DNA from: Haliscomenobacter sp041740695 | Lineage (GTDB): Bacteria > Bacteroidota > Bacteroidia > Chitinophagales > Saprospiraceae | NCBI RefSeq assembly: GCF_041740695.1 | Contig: NZ_JBGSLK010000113.1 | Coordinates: forward strand, 240,563-304,562 | Length of the DNA: 64,000 nucleotides | Direction: 5' to 3' | In this document: one piece after another, positions 49,767-58,240 of the stretch | Layout of the letters: every line of letters begins with the position of its first letter | Position numbering within the stretch: position 1 is the stretch's first letter | The notes under the pieces: generated by a model | Databases searched by the model: none | Seen by the model: only the letters and a program-made list of their open reading frames with translations | Told to the model about the DNA's origin: nothing | Made by a program: the position numbers and the translations under genes

Positions 49767-51287
49767 ATGCGCTATTTCAACACTTCGGGGCCGAATATCC
49801 CGGAGCAACACTATACGTTGTTCCGGGAAGATCTGATTCTGACGGGACTAACCTTGGTAGAACGGGATCGTTATTTCACAATCTGGGCTCCGCGCCAAAC
49901 GGGGAAGAGTACTTATTTCAGGCAGTTGAATGAGCGTTTAACCCAAACAGAATATAAAGTAGCTCAATTTAATTTTGAAAACTACAAAGGAACGTCTCAG
50001 GAATCATTGTTGGCGGAGTTGGTTGCTGCTTTTCAAAAAATGGGCTATAATTTAGGTGCCGCCCATTCTTTTAGTGATTTTTCAGTTGCTGTACAACAGC
50101 AAGAAGTGGGTAAAGTAGTCCTCATTTTTGACGAAGTAGAAGGACTAAACCCTGATCTTTTTGGCCAATTCCTACATACCATTCGCAATCTGTACCATTC
50201 CCGCCAGGATCATTGTTTAAAAAGTGTGATTCTGGTAGGTGTAAGCAATATCGTTGGGGTAGCCGAAGACAATGCCAGCCCTTTCAACATCGCCGATAAC
50301 CTGAATGTACCCTACTTTACGGATGTCGAAACAGCCGAACTCCTCCATCAACACGAGCTGGAAACCGGGCAGCATTTTGAGCCTCGGGTGATCCAAAAAA
50401 TTAGCGAAATCACTGCCAACCAGCCCGGCTTGGTCAATGGATTTGCCTACCAATTGGTGGCTCGGAATAAAGACAAAGCGCTGATCAATTATCAAGACTA
50501 TCTGGCGGTAGAAGAATGGTACCTGACCGAAGCCATCGACAAAAACTTTGCCAATATCCTCAAGCAGGCCCGGGCATTTCGCCCTTTTATTGAATCCCTG
50601 TTGTTTACGGATATTGAAATTCCTTTCCGAATCGACCGAGAGGCCATCAAGGTATTGCATACCAATGGTTTGATACGAAAAGGAGAAGGGGGAAATGTGC
50701 AATTCTGGGTACCCTATTACAAAAAACGCTTGCACGATGTGTTTTATCCCTATACCAATGGTGAAAAAGACCGCATTAGTGCAACGATTTATGCTGCTGA
50801 CTTCTTTCTGCCCGATGGTCAACTCAACCTTGATTTGTTGATTGATTCCTACAAGGCTTATGCCAAGCGCAGGGGGTTTGGCGTGTTCCGAGAAAAAGAT
50901 GAACAGGGTAAATTCACCAGCATCAAAGAGGCGGGATTAATTTACAGCTTTGAGACTTTTTTGGCAGCATTTGTGCAACAAACTGGCGGAAAAAGTTACC
51001 GGGAGGCCAGTACAGGATTGGGAAAAAGTGATCTATTGCTGAACATCCAGGGTAGAGAATTTATTGTCGAAGCCAAGAAATATTATGGTTTCGCCCAATT
51101 TGAAAAGGGCAAAAATCAACTGGCGTATTACGCTTCACGCCTGGGTTTAAGCAAAGCTGTATACCTCGTTTTTACCCCCAATCACCTGCGTTACCCACCG
51201 CCAGTGGTGGAAGGGAATGAGGTACTGAATAGCGTCGAAATCCGTACGTATTTGGTAGATTATGACGAAGAGAAGGATTTTGAGTAA
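49767..51287 (+). CDS. AAA-like ATPase with C-terminal PD-(D/E)XK-like domain
   Basis: A 506-residue protein of the AAA_35/AAA-ATPase-like type. Walker A is seen in WAPRQTGKSTYF (about residue 40), Walker B in VVLIFDEVEGL, and a sensor region in SVILVGVSNIVGVAEDN. The middle is winged-helix-like. The C-terminal 110 residues hold a nuclease-like core, GLGKSDLLLNIQGREFIVEAKKYY, with D, E and K in the right spacing. The family is often expanded and scattered in Bacteroidota genomes. The start is the ATG for MRYFNTSGPN; the longer frame has an unlikely Arg/His-rich N-terminus. Function unknown; perhaps defence or DNA processing. Confidence 0.82.
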   Translation: MRYFNTSGPNIPEQHYTLFREDLILTGLTLVERDRYFTIWAPRQTGKSTYFRQLNERLTQTEYKVAQFNFENYKGTSQESLLAELVAAFQKMGYNLGAAHSFSDFSVAVQQQEVGKVVLIFDEVEGLNPDLFGQFLHTIRNLYHSRQDHCLKSVILVGVSNIVGVAEDNASPFNIADNLNVPYFTDVETAELLHQHELETGQHFEPRVIQKISEITANQPGLVNGFAYQLVARNKDKALINYQDYLAVEEWYLTEAIDKNFANILKQARAFRPFIESLLFTDIEIPFRIDREAIKVLHTNGLIRKGEGGNVQFWVPYYKKRLHDVFYPYTNGEKDRISATIYAADFFLPDGQLNLDLLIDSYKAYAKRRGFGVFREKDEQGKFTSIKEAGLIYSFETFLAAFVQQTGGKSYREASTGLGKSDLLLNIQGREFIVEAKKYYGFAQFEKGKNQLAYYASRLGLSKAVYLVFTPNHLRYPPPVVEGNEVLNSVEIRTYLVDYDEEKDFE

Positions 51288-51378
51288 ATAGAAGCTTAGC
51301 CCCGAGAAAATCCAAGTTCAAACCCCGAAATCTTAGCGGCACCCAATAGCAAAGGGATGCTGAACGTGGCGGTGGTCA

Positions 51379-51555
51379 TTACCGATGCGGATGTTCCAAC
51401 ACCTTTTCCTCCTCCGACCGATGCACAATCGGCACCCCCAATGCATCCAACAAAAAGGAAAGAATGATCAGCAGAATAAAGAAAATCAGCACCTTGCGCC
51501 CAAAACTCATCTTGGGGGCGGCGGGAGCTGGTGGTGGAGTTTTGGATTTGGCCAT
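51379..51555 (-). CDS. Small single-pass membrane protein
   Basis: A 58-residue protein: a basic Pro/Ala-rich N-terminus (AKSKTPPPAPAAPKMSFGRK), one hydrophobic helix (VLIFFILLIILSFLLDALG), then a short polar tail (HRSEEEKVLEHPHR). Probably an inner-membrane protein. No family is recognised. It lies downstream of a TonB receptor gene with a family H hairpin between them, so the pair may be partly co-transcribed. The 90 bases to the next gene hold no supported feature. Confidence 0.6.
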   Translation of the reverse strand: MAKSKTPPPAPAAPKMSFGRKVLIFFILLIILSFLLDALGVPIVHRSEEEKVLEHPHR

Positions 51556-51637
51556 AATTGAGTGATGAACGATGAATGATAAATGATGAATCAGAGCCAA
51601 ACATTCATAACTCATCATTTATCATTCATCACTAATT
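51556..51637. repeat. Family H-like hairpin of TGATGAATGATAA units
   Basis: AATTGAGTGATGAACGATGA.. faces ..TCATTCATCACTAATT with about 85 percent pairing over 35 bp around an 11-base loop. The stop codon of the TonB receptor lies in the right arm and the start of the small membrane protein touches the left one. Confidence 0.85.
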
Positions 51638-54173
51638 AAAAGTCCACCCGCAATCTCAAATTGATCCTCCGTGAGGTCAAATAAGTAGGGATGGCGTATT
51701 GTTGTTGAAAAATGGTTTTGATCCAGTTGTTGCCCGCTTGGTTTTGCACATCTAGGAGGTTGAACACTTCGAGGCTGAGCCAGGAATTGCGGGTGAAGCG
51801 CAGGTAGTGATTGGGTTTTTTAGCCGCCATTTTGAGGCGATCCCACATTTGGATGGAAAAACCAATGTCTACCCGGTGATAGGGATTGAAGCGGTAAGTG
51901 TTGCGGTACACGATGTTGTTGCCGCGCAAACCGTAGGGAAGTCCCCCACCTACCGTGAGGTTCAAGTGCATCTTGAAATTTTCGTTTTTCGGCAGGTAAT
52001 CCTGGAAAAACATCGAGAGATTGAAAAAACGGTCGGTGGGGCGGGGTACGTCCTTGACCGGAGTTGCTTCTTCCTGACCAATTTCCCGCACCAGGTGCTG
52101 TACGCCCAGGATGCGTTCACGAGCCCGCAGGAAGGAGAGGTTGATGTAAGATTCCGCGCCGGGCACAAATTCGCCGTTCATCCGCAGGTCCAACCCCGTG
52201 ATGTAACCTTCCGAATCATTGCGCCCCGAGTAGCGAATCCGCACGTTTTCAATCTCATACGACACCATATCCCAGAGCGACTTGTAATAAGCCTCCCCGA
52301 TCAGGCGGAATTTTTTGGGGTTTTGGCCCATGTAAAAATCGTAGGTCAGGCCCGCCACCAGGTGCAGCGATTTTTGTGCTTTGAGGTCGGTATTGACTGT
52401 GCCATCTGGAGCGCGCATTTCGCGGTAAAAAGGTGGTTGCACGTACAAACCTGCTGCCAGGCGATAGGAAATGTCCTTTTCGCCCTTTAAGGGTTTGTAC
52501 AAGAGCTGTGCCCGGGGTGAAATCAACATCTCCTCGTTCAAATCCCAGTACGTGGCCCGCACCCCAGCCGAAATCCGCCATTCCCCCTTGCCGTTGTTGC
52601 GGAAGGTGTAGGTATCCTGAAAAAAGCCGTTGATCCGATTGGAACTGAGCTGGTTGCTGGTTTTGAGTACGTTGAACAGGTAAATATTGGCAGTATCGTA
52701 AGGGATGGAATAACCCGCTGAATCCAGGCGCTCCCATTCGTTGATGCGGTCGTTGATGTTTTCTTGCTGGTATTTGAGGGCCCATTGCAGGAAGTGGCTG
52801 CTGGTGACTTCGGAGTTGAGGTGCGTGGTTTGAAACTCGATGCCGCCACGGTGCTCTAGATTGGTCACATCAATGTTGAGGAAATTGCGCACGTAAAGGT
52901 GCTGGGTACCCGTGCCCAATTCGGAAATGACATCTCCAAAGTTGCCGCTACCAAAATTGGATTCAATTTCGCGCAAGCTGTAATCGCCGATGATGTCAAA
53001 TCGTTCATTTTCATCCGAGCGAAAACGTGAACCCAGGAGTTTTAGAAACAGTGGGTTGCGCTTGCGGTCGGGCAGATAAGTGAGCGAAAGCCCACCCATT
53101 GAGGTGGTAAAATCGTCGACTTCGCGGCCTTCAAATACGGTATACAATTGCAGCGCGTAGTTGATCAAACCAAAAGCACTGGAGCCCTCTTCGGGGACAA
53201 AAGTATACCTTGAACGGTTGTAGTTGCCTAGGAAACCGACCTGCAAGTCGCGGGTAATGTCGTAAGTGAGGTAAGTCTGAATATCCGCAAAATTGGGGAC
53301 ATATTCCCCTTTCACATCCAGTGAGCTCAACAAATAGCGGTTGGTTTTGTAACGCGCACCAGCGAGGTAACGAAAACGGCGAAAATTGTCCTTTCCGGTT
53401 TTAAAACTGCCTTCAATGTGGGTAGAACCACCCAAAAAACTGGCTGCTGCAGAAGCCCGCAAACTATCCGGGCGTTTGTACTTGATGTCGAGTACCGAAG
53501 ATTGTTTGTCGCCGTACCTCGCCTCAAAACCTCCCGAAGAAAAGGACAGGTCGCGCATCAGGTCGATGTTGGGAAAACTCAAGCCTTCCTGTTGCCCGGC
53601 CCGGATCAGTTGAGGGCGGTAAATTTCAAAATCGTTGACGTACACGAGGTTTTCGTCGTAGTTCCCGCCTCGCACGTTGTATTGAGAGCTGAGTTCACCC
53701 CCGGTTCCACTGCTGGTACCCAAGGCAATACTTGGCAAGATACTTTCCAGGTTACCCGTGGTAGTCGGCAGCACTTTGAACTGGTCTACTCCTTCGCGCA
53801 CCATACCCGCCGTTTCAAGGCGGCTTTCCCGCACTACAAATTCAATGTCCGAGTCAATGGGCGCCAACTCCACGTCAATTTGTTTGGCACTGCGTGGCGG
53901 CATGGCCTTGACATTTACGACTGATTCTTTGTAGCCTACTCTGGAAAAAACCAGTTCCAGATCGCGGTTGGCGGGTACATCTAGGCTATAGCGGCCGTTT
54001 TCGGAGCTGGACGTATTGATTTGGGTTCCCCGAACGTAGATGGTGACCAGTTCGACCATCTGGTTGTTCGAGCCATCTTTAACGGTTCCGGTAATGCGGG
54101 CCAGGTTGTCTTCCTGGGCAAAGGCGCTTGCAATCCAAAAAAAAGTAAAAAGGCAAAGTATAGCTTGTTTCAT
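51636..54173 (-). CDS. TonB-dependent receptor with carboxypeptidase-like N-domain
   Basis: An 845-residue outer-membrane receptor. Signal peptide to about residue 19 (AFAQ). Residues about 23-105 form a CarboxypepD_reg-like domain (RITGTVKDGSNNQMVELVTI). The plug follows (LESILPSIALG, SSQYNVRGGNYDENLVYVND, with SFSSGGFEARYGDKQSSVLD), then a 22-strand type barrel that ends RRINLRLRVDF. There is no SusD homologue, so it is not a standard SusCD pair. The substrate is unknown. Its stop codon is inside a family H hairpin and its start borders a family F hairpin. Confidence 0.9.
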   Translation of the reverse strand: MKQAILCLFTFFWIASAFAQEDNLARITGTVKDGSNNQMVELVTIYVRGTQINTSSSENGRYSLDVPANRDLELVFSRVGYKESVVNVKAMPPRSAKQIDVELAPIDSDIEFVVRESRLETAGMVREGVDQFKVLPTTTGNLESILPSIALGTSSGTGGELSSQYNVRGGNYDENLVYVNDFEIYRPQLIRAGQQEGLSFPNIDLMRDLSFSSGGFEARYGDKQSSVLDIKYKRPDSLRASAAASFLGGSTHIEGSFKTGKDNFRRFRYLAGARYKTNRYLLSSLDVKGEYVPNFADIQTYLTYDITRDLQVGFLGNYNRSRYTFVPEEGSSAFGLINYALQLYTVFEGREVDDFTTSMGGLSLTYLPDRKRNPLFLKLLGSRFRSDENERFDIIGDYSLREIESNFGSGNFGDVISELGTGTQHLYVRNFLNIDVTNLEHRGGIEFQTTHLNSEVTSSHFLQWALKYQQENINDRINEWERLDSAGYSIPYDTANIYLFNVLKTSNQLSSNRINGFFQDTYTFRNNGKGEWRISAGVRATYWDLNEEMLISPRAQLLYKPLKGEKDISYRLAAGLYVQPPFYREMRAPDGTVNTDLKAQKSLHLVAGLTYDFYMGQNPKKFRLIGEAYYKSLWDMVSYEIENVRIRYSGRNDSEGYITGLDLRMNGEFVPGAESYINLSFLRARERILGVQHLVREIGQEEATPVKDVPRPTDRFFNLSMFFQDYLPKNENFKMHLNLTVGGGLPYGLRGNNIVYRNTYRFNPYHRVDIGFSIQMWDRLKMAAKKPNHYLRFTRNSWLSLEVFNLLDVQNQAGNNWIKTIFQQQYAIPTYLTSRRINLRLRVDF

Positions 54174-54174
54174 G

Positions 54175-54281
54175 TTTTAAAGTTCCAAGGTTCCAGTGTT
54201 CCAAAGTTCCAGTGTTCCAAGCGGCACTTCGACTTCGCTCAGTGACCAGCTTGGAACACTGGAACTTTGGAACCTTAAAAT
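54175..54281. repeat. Family F hairpin, copy 3
   Basis: Arms made of repeated GTTCCA/TGGAAC units (left about 48, right about 32 bases) around GGCACTTCGACTTCGCTCAG TGACC. The right arm contains the rpe stop codon (54275-54277) and the left arm begins next to the TonB receptor start. Confidence 0.92.
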
Positions 54282-54949
54282 TTATACACCTCCTCCCCGA
54301 TCGCCTTCAATTGGGCAATGGTGGCTTCGGGGTCTTGGGCCGAAAAAACACTATTGCCTGCTACCAGTACATTGGCACCAGCTTTGAGCAATTCTTCGGC
54401 GTTTTGTAGCCCTACCCCGCCATCAATTTCGATCAGCGGATGGAGGTTTCGCTCTATCAAACGATCTTTTAAGCGACGGATTTTAGGAAGGGTGCGATAA
54501 ATGAATTTTTGTCCGCCAAAACCCGGATTGACCGACATGATCAAGATCAAATCCACATCTTCCAGGATGTCCTCCAGGAGCTCCACCGGAGTATGTGGGT
54601 TTAAGGCTACTCCGGCCTTGGCCCCACTGGCCTTGATTTGTTGGATGGTGCGATGCAGATGCGTACAGGCTTCGTAGTGCACCGTAATCACATCGGCACC
54701 CCGGTCGCGAAACTCGGAGATGTATTTTTCGGGTTCTACGATCATTAAATGAACGTCGATGGGTTTTTGGCACAGTTTTCGCACTGCTTCTAATACGGGG
54801 AATCCGAATGAAAGATTTGGTACAAAACGCCCATCCATGACATCGAAGTGTAGCCAATCGGCTTGACTGCGATTGACAAGGTCCATTTCGGCGGCCAATT
54901 GAGTGAAATCAGCGGCGAGAAGCGAAGGCGCAACGAGATGTTGGCTCAT
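54275..54949 (-). CDS. rpe: Ribulose-phosphate 3-epimerase
   Basis: Cytoplasmic metal-dependent enzyme that interconverts ribulose-5-phosphate and xylulose-5-phosphate in the pentose phosphate pathway. The 224 residues fit the family. Visible motifs: PSLLAADFTQLAAEMD, DWLHFDVMDGRFVPNLSFG (metal His and Asp), VHLMIVEPEKY, VNPGFGGQKFI and the phosphate-binding end DGGVGLQNAEELLKAGANVLVAGNSVF (read in two parts, with IDGGV holding the catalytic Asp). Stop codon overlaps the family F hairpin. Confidence 0.98.
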   Translation of the reverse strand: MSQHLVAPSLLAADFTQLAAEMDLVNRSQADWLHFDVMDGRFVPNLSFGFPVLEAVRKLCQKPIDVHLMIVEPEKYISEFRDRGADVITVHYEACTHLHRTIQQIKASGAKAGVALNPHTPVELLEDILEDVDLILIMSVNPGFGGQKFIYRTLPKIRRLKDRLIERNLHPLIEIDGGVGLQNAEELLKAGANVLVAGNSVFSAQDPEATIAQLKAIGEEVYKF

Positions 54950-55020
54950 TTAAGAAAAAATTTTATATAATACTTGAATTTTGTAAAGAAAAGCTTTATT
55001 TTGCACTTGCTTTGAGACAA

Positions 55021-55056
55021 AAATAAAAAAAACCGGTCAGGTAACCCAACCGGCTT
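55021..55056 (-). terminator. Terminator-like hairpin with no gene directly upstream
   Basis: On the minus strand CCGGTTGGGTTACCTGACCGG folds and is followed by eight T. It would end a minus-strand transcript arising in 55060-55250, where no convincing gene is seen. Confidence 0.6.
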
Positions 55057-55240
55057 TCCAAAAAGAGCTTTGAGAGGCTATCTACATACCAAGGACATCT
55101 CGTTTGACATCCTAAAAAAATCTTTAAGAAACAAAAATTGTTTTGTTCACGGGATTATAAATGCGTTTTTAACTGAGGTCCCGTTTTGTTGTGTTGTTGT
55201 CCTGTTTGTTAGTAGTTGATCGCTTATTTCCTTCTGACAA
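55033..55240 (-). ncRNA. Possible intergenic small RNA or leader peptide transcript
   Basis: A minus-strand stretch that ends in the terminator above. A partial -7 box (GACATTTG, one mismatch to TAnnTTTG) lies at 55250-55243. The interior has a CGGGA/TCCCG stem and a tiny ORF, MSNEMSLVCR. The rest of the 55057-55540 gap is AT-rich with nothing else I can support; a 60-codon Lys-rich minus-strand frame at 55354-55536 looks like chance. Confidence 0.25.
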
Positions 55241-55540
55241 TACAAATGTCTTATCTTTTTTCTCGATTGCTAAGTACATCTTTTCAAATTACTGGTTTTT
55301 TTATTTACATAAAATCCACCCATATTCTTCATTTTCAGCTTTTTAAGTGCAGATCAAAACTCTGTTTCTAAGGAAACACCCTCCCGTTTTTTTCTTTTAT
55401 CCACGTATTTTTTACCCATTTTTTTGTTTCTCTTCTGTAAATCGATCGAAAAATCCCAACCACTAAGCTTATACCTTAATATATAGGGCCGCTGTTTGAA
55501 TCCAAGGGTGTAAGTCTTTGAAAAAATATCCGACAAAAAC

Positions 55541-55572
55541 TTGACAAGTTCGCTACATAGTTTTTACATTTG
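55541..55572 (+). promoter_or_regulatory. Promoter of the lipoprotein-haloperoxidase operon
   Basis: TTG (55541-55543), 21-base spacer, TACATTTG (55565-55572). The leader to the ATG at 55759 is about 180 bases and AT-rich. Confidence 0.7.
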
Positions 55573-55758
55573 TAGCTAATTCTTTGTAATTCTTTTTATT
55601 CGAGAAAAATCGTCCTCAATATTGATCATTTTTTACGTTTGATCATTTTTTTGCGTTCTCCTGATCGATTTGGTTATCGTTTCCTTCCTTGCTGACCTTA
55701 AATTCGCTCAACGAAATAATTTGAGCGTTCTCAAAACCGATTTTTGATCAGCGTTCGT

Positions 55759-56244
55759 ATGAATAAGTATCGTTTTTTGGCATTGTGCTTGGTATGCACG
55801 GCTTGTAATCCAAAAGAATTGCCTTTTGAAGAGGAAGGCAAAAGCCTTCTGGCCGAACTTAAGCAGCTCAATTGTACCAATCAACGTTACGAACATACCA
55901 TTGATTCGCTTTGGGACAAAGTATCTACTCGCCTGGATCAAGTATTGCCTGATACCATGCCTTCTGGTCGCCGGGAGAACATGATTAAAATCCGCAATGC
56001 TGGTCTCTTAAAACAATTCAAAATTTTTTATACTACGCTTGATACAGTTTCGCTCAATCTGATTACCCGCAGTGGACAGATTGATTCACTCATTGCACTC
56101 CAGATCATGGAACTAAAAGTGCAACGCGAGACACAAGAAGAGCAGGTGTTGAATTTTTTGATGAAAGTGGAACATCAAAATCCTCAGGCTGCCCTGCAGT
56201 GGAACAAAAAATTCTTGCAGGCCTCCAAAGAGGCTTGTCAATAA
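55759..56244 (+). CDS. Small lipoprotein
   Basis: A 161-residue envelope protein. The lipobox is LVCTAC (Cys about residue 16). The rest is helical with a coiled-coil-like stretch near the end (QIMELKVQRETQEEQVLNFLMKV, split here for length as seen). No family is recognised. It shares a promoter region with the haloperoxidase-like gene 37 bases downstream, so the two are likely to work in the same compartment. An upstream TTG would add five residues and is unlikely. Confidence 0.65.
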   Translation: MNKYRFLALCLVCTACNPKELPFEEEGKSLLAELKQLNCTNQRYEHTIDSLWDKVSTRLDQVLPDTMPSGRRENMIKIRNAGLLKQFKIFYTTLDTVSLNLITRSGQIDSLIALQIMELKVQRETQEEQVLNFLMKVEHQNPQAALQWNKKFLQASKEACQ

Positions 56245-56281
56245 TCTGATTAATGCATTCTAACAAGTCAACAATAATCCT

Positions 56282-57682
56282 ATGAGAAATTGGCTACTCA
56301 CTCTTCGTAATCTGGCCATGATGGCCCTACTCGCAGTGGCAGTCTTTAACTGCCAAAAAGATGACCCTACCGATATCACAGATAATCCTTCAGGTGACCC
56401 CTTGAAAGAATCTTACGAACTGGCAAAAGCTTGGAATACAGTACAATTGGATATAGAGCGTTTTTCCCGAGGTTACCGCCCACCAATTGCCGCGCGCACC
56501 TTAGGCTATACTGGCCTGGCTGCCTATGAAGCAATTGTAAATGGCATGTCACGCGAATACAATTCTTTTGATGGTTATTTTAAAGGACTGGACATTCCAG
56601 AACCCAACGCTGGTGAAACCTACCATTGGCCAACGGTGCTAAATGCAACCTATGCCCGCTCAATCACTCATTTTTACCCTACTGCCCCAGCTGCCCAGTT
56701 GTTCACGGTCTATTCTCTGGAGCAGGACTACAATGAAAAGTTCCGGTTCGAGGTACCCAACGACGTTTATGTGCGTTCGCTTGACTATGGTCGGCAGGTA
56801 GCTGATGCCGTATTCAACTGGTCCAGGACGGATAAAGATGGGGATGGGGCGTTCTTGCGTACCACTGACCCTAGCTACGTTCCACCAACCGGTCCAGGCA
56901 AATGGCAACCCACTTTCCCTGATTACTCTCCAGCCTTATTGCCTTATTGGGGCAAGGTGCGCACTTTTGTGGCTGACGCCACAGATAAGTGTCCAGAACC
57001 ACTGGCATACAGCACCGATCCCAACTCCGAAATTTACAAACAAGCGCTGGAGCCATTTAAACTGGTCAATCAAATCAAGGCAGGTGGAGCACCTAGTGAG
57101 CTTTGGATTGCCGACTTTTGGAGCGATGATTGTGCTACCTTGACTTTTACACCCGCAGGGCGTTTTATTGCGGTAGCTAGCCAATTGATAGAAAAAGAAA
57201 AGTTGAACTTAGGTGAAGCTGTGGAAATCTATGCTCGGGTAGGTTTGGGGCTTTGTGACGCGGGTATCCGCGCCTGGCACCAAAAATTCACCTACAATTA
57301 CGAACGTCCAATTGATTACATCCGCGAAGTAATGCCTGGTGCAAATACCTGGAATTCGGTGATGTGTCCCGATGGCTCTGGCCGTTATTTCACGCCACCA
57401 TTCCCAGCCTATCCTTCCGGTCACGCTACTTTTGGTGCGGTTGCTGCTGAAATTTTCTCAGGTATTTTTGGGGAAAACTATCAGTTCACCGATCGTTGCC
57501 ATGAAGGCCGTACCGAGTTCATTGGTAAGCCTCGTTCCTTTAACAGCTTCCGTCAAATGGCCGAAGAAAATGCTTACTCTCGCTTACCGATTGGGGTGCA
57601 CTTCCGAATGGATGCAACCTCTGGTGTCGCAATGGGTTACGGTATTGGAAAAAAAGTGAACAGTTTGCCTTGGCGCAAGTAA
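56282..57682 (+). CDS. Vanadium haloperoxidase-like PAP2 superfamily lipoprotein
   Basis: A 466-residue exported protein with a lipobox-like VFNC (about residue 24). It belongs to the vanadium-dependent haloperoxidase / PAP2 fold. The three phosphate- or vanadate-binding motifs are present in order: KFTYNYERPIDYIR (K-x6-RP), PAYPSGHATF (PSGH) and SRLPIGVHFRMDATSG (SR-x5-H-x3-D). It could halogenate or oxidise substrates with peroxide, or remove phosphate; sequence alone cannot decide. Second gene of an operon, ended by a strong terminator. Confidence 0.9.
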   Translation: MRNWLLTLRNLAMMALLAVAVFNCQKDDPTDITDNPSGDPLKESYELAKAWNTVQLDIERFSRGYRPPIAARTLGYTGLAAYEAIVNGMSREYNSFDGYFKGLDIPEPNAGETYHWPTVLNATYARSITHFYPTAPAAQLFTVYSLEQDYNEKFRFEVPNDVYVRSLDYGRQVADAVFNWSRTDKDGDGAFLRTTDPSYVPPTGPGKWQPTFPDYSPALLPYWGKVRTFVADATDKCPEPLAYSTDPNSEIYKQALEPFKLVNQIKAGGAPSELWIADFWSDDCATLTFTPAGRFIAVASQLIEKEKLNLGEAVEIYARVGLGLCDAGIRAWHQKFTYNYERPIDYIREVMPGANTWNSVMCPDGSGRYFTPPFPAYPSGHATFGAVAAEIFSGIFGENYQFTDRCHEGRTEFIGKPRSFNSFRQMAEENAYSRLPIGVHFRMDATSGVAMGYGIGKKVNSLPWRK

Positions 57683-57707
57683 TAATGTGCTGATTTGATG
57701 GCCCAAT

Positions 57708-57751
57708 AAAAAGAGGCTGTTTCGTAGAAAAAATGCGAAGCAGCCTTTTTC
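57708..57751 (+). terminator. Terminator of the haloperoxidase-like operon
   Basis: AGGCTGTTTCG and CGAAGCAGCCT pair (one mismatch) around TAGAAAAAATG, followed by TTTTT. Confidence 0.8.
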
Positions 57752-57854
57752 TACTTACGAACGCGCATAAAAAAGGGCATTGCCCAGTGGATGCAGGCAT
57801 TGCCCAAGATTTGAAGGAATAAAAGGGTAGATGTCACTCACCATTGTAGTGGGT

Positions 57855-58095
57855 AAAAAAAAAGGGTTCCGCAATAGTATTTACGGAACCCTTCCAACGC
57901 ACTCATGAGATTATAAGTCCCCAAAAAGAAAGGCGTTGGGGGCGCCAAAAATTTTTACATTCAGTGGGAAAAAAAATTTGTCAGTGTTGGTCCTTGTCGT
58001 CTTAAAAAAAAAAAATTAGGTCGTCGTAGGAATTACAATTTGCCAGCGTGAGCCGTTTTTTAATCCAAAGGATGTTGTTTGTCCTTCTTCATGAT
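57855..58095 (-). ncRNA. Possible small RNA with its own -7 box and terminator
   Basis: On the minus strand a TACATTTG box (58104-58097) is followed about 200 bases later by a perfect terminator: AAGGGTTCCG with CGGAACCCTT, 12-base loop, then eight T (57893-57855). The interval has no gene, only a 10-codon ORF (MKKDKQHPLD). No -33 TTG at the right spacing was found, which lowers confidence. The 57752-58182 gap holds nothing else. Confidence 0.35.
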
Positions 58096-58182
58096 ACAAA
58101 TGTAGCAGAACAATATTGTGAAATTAAGTACAATTAACTATCTTACTGGACTAATTTCCAAAGCATTCATTGGTTTAAAAAA

Positions 58183-58212
58183 TTGGTTATCAGATTTTTA
58201 AACCTATTTTTT
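58183..58212 (+). promoter_or_regulatory. Possible promoter of the helical hypothetical gene
   Basis: TTG, 19-base spacer, TATTTTTT (one mismatch), about 28 bases before the ATG. Confidence 0.35.
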
Positions 58213-58240
58213 AGCCTTAAAAATAATTTTTTACCTTTTT

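Noticed and set aside
51296..51604. 102-codon minus-strand frame
   Set aside because: Overlaps the small membrane protein in another frame and starts in repeat sequence; composition looks like a shadow.
55354..55536. 60-codon Lys-rich frame in the gap before the haloperoxidase operon
   Set aside because: AT-rich DNA, no promoter or homology that I can see, and composition suggests chance.
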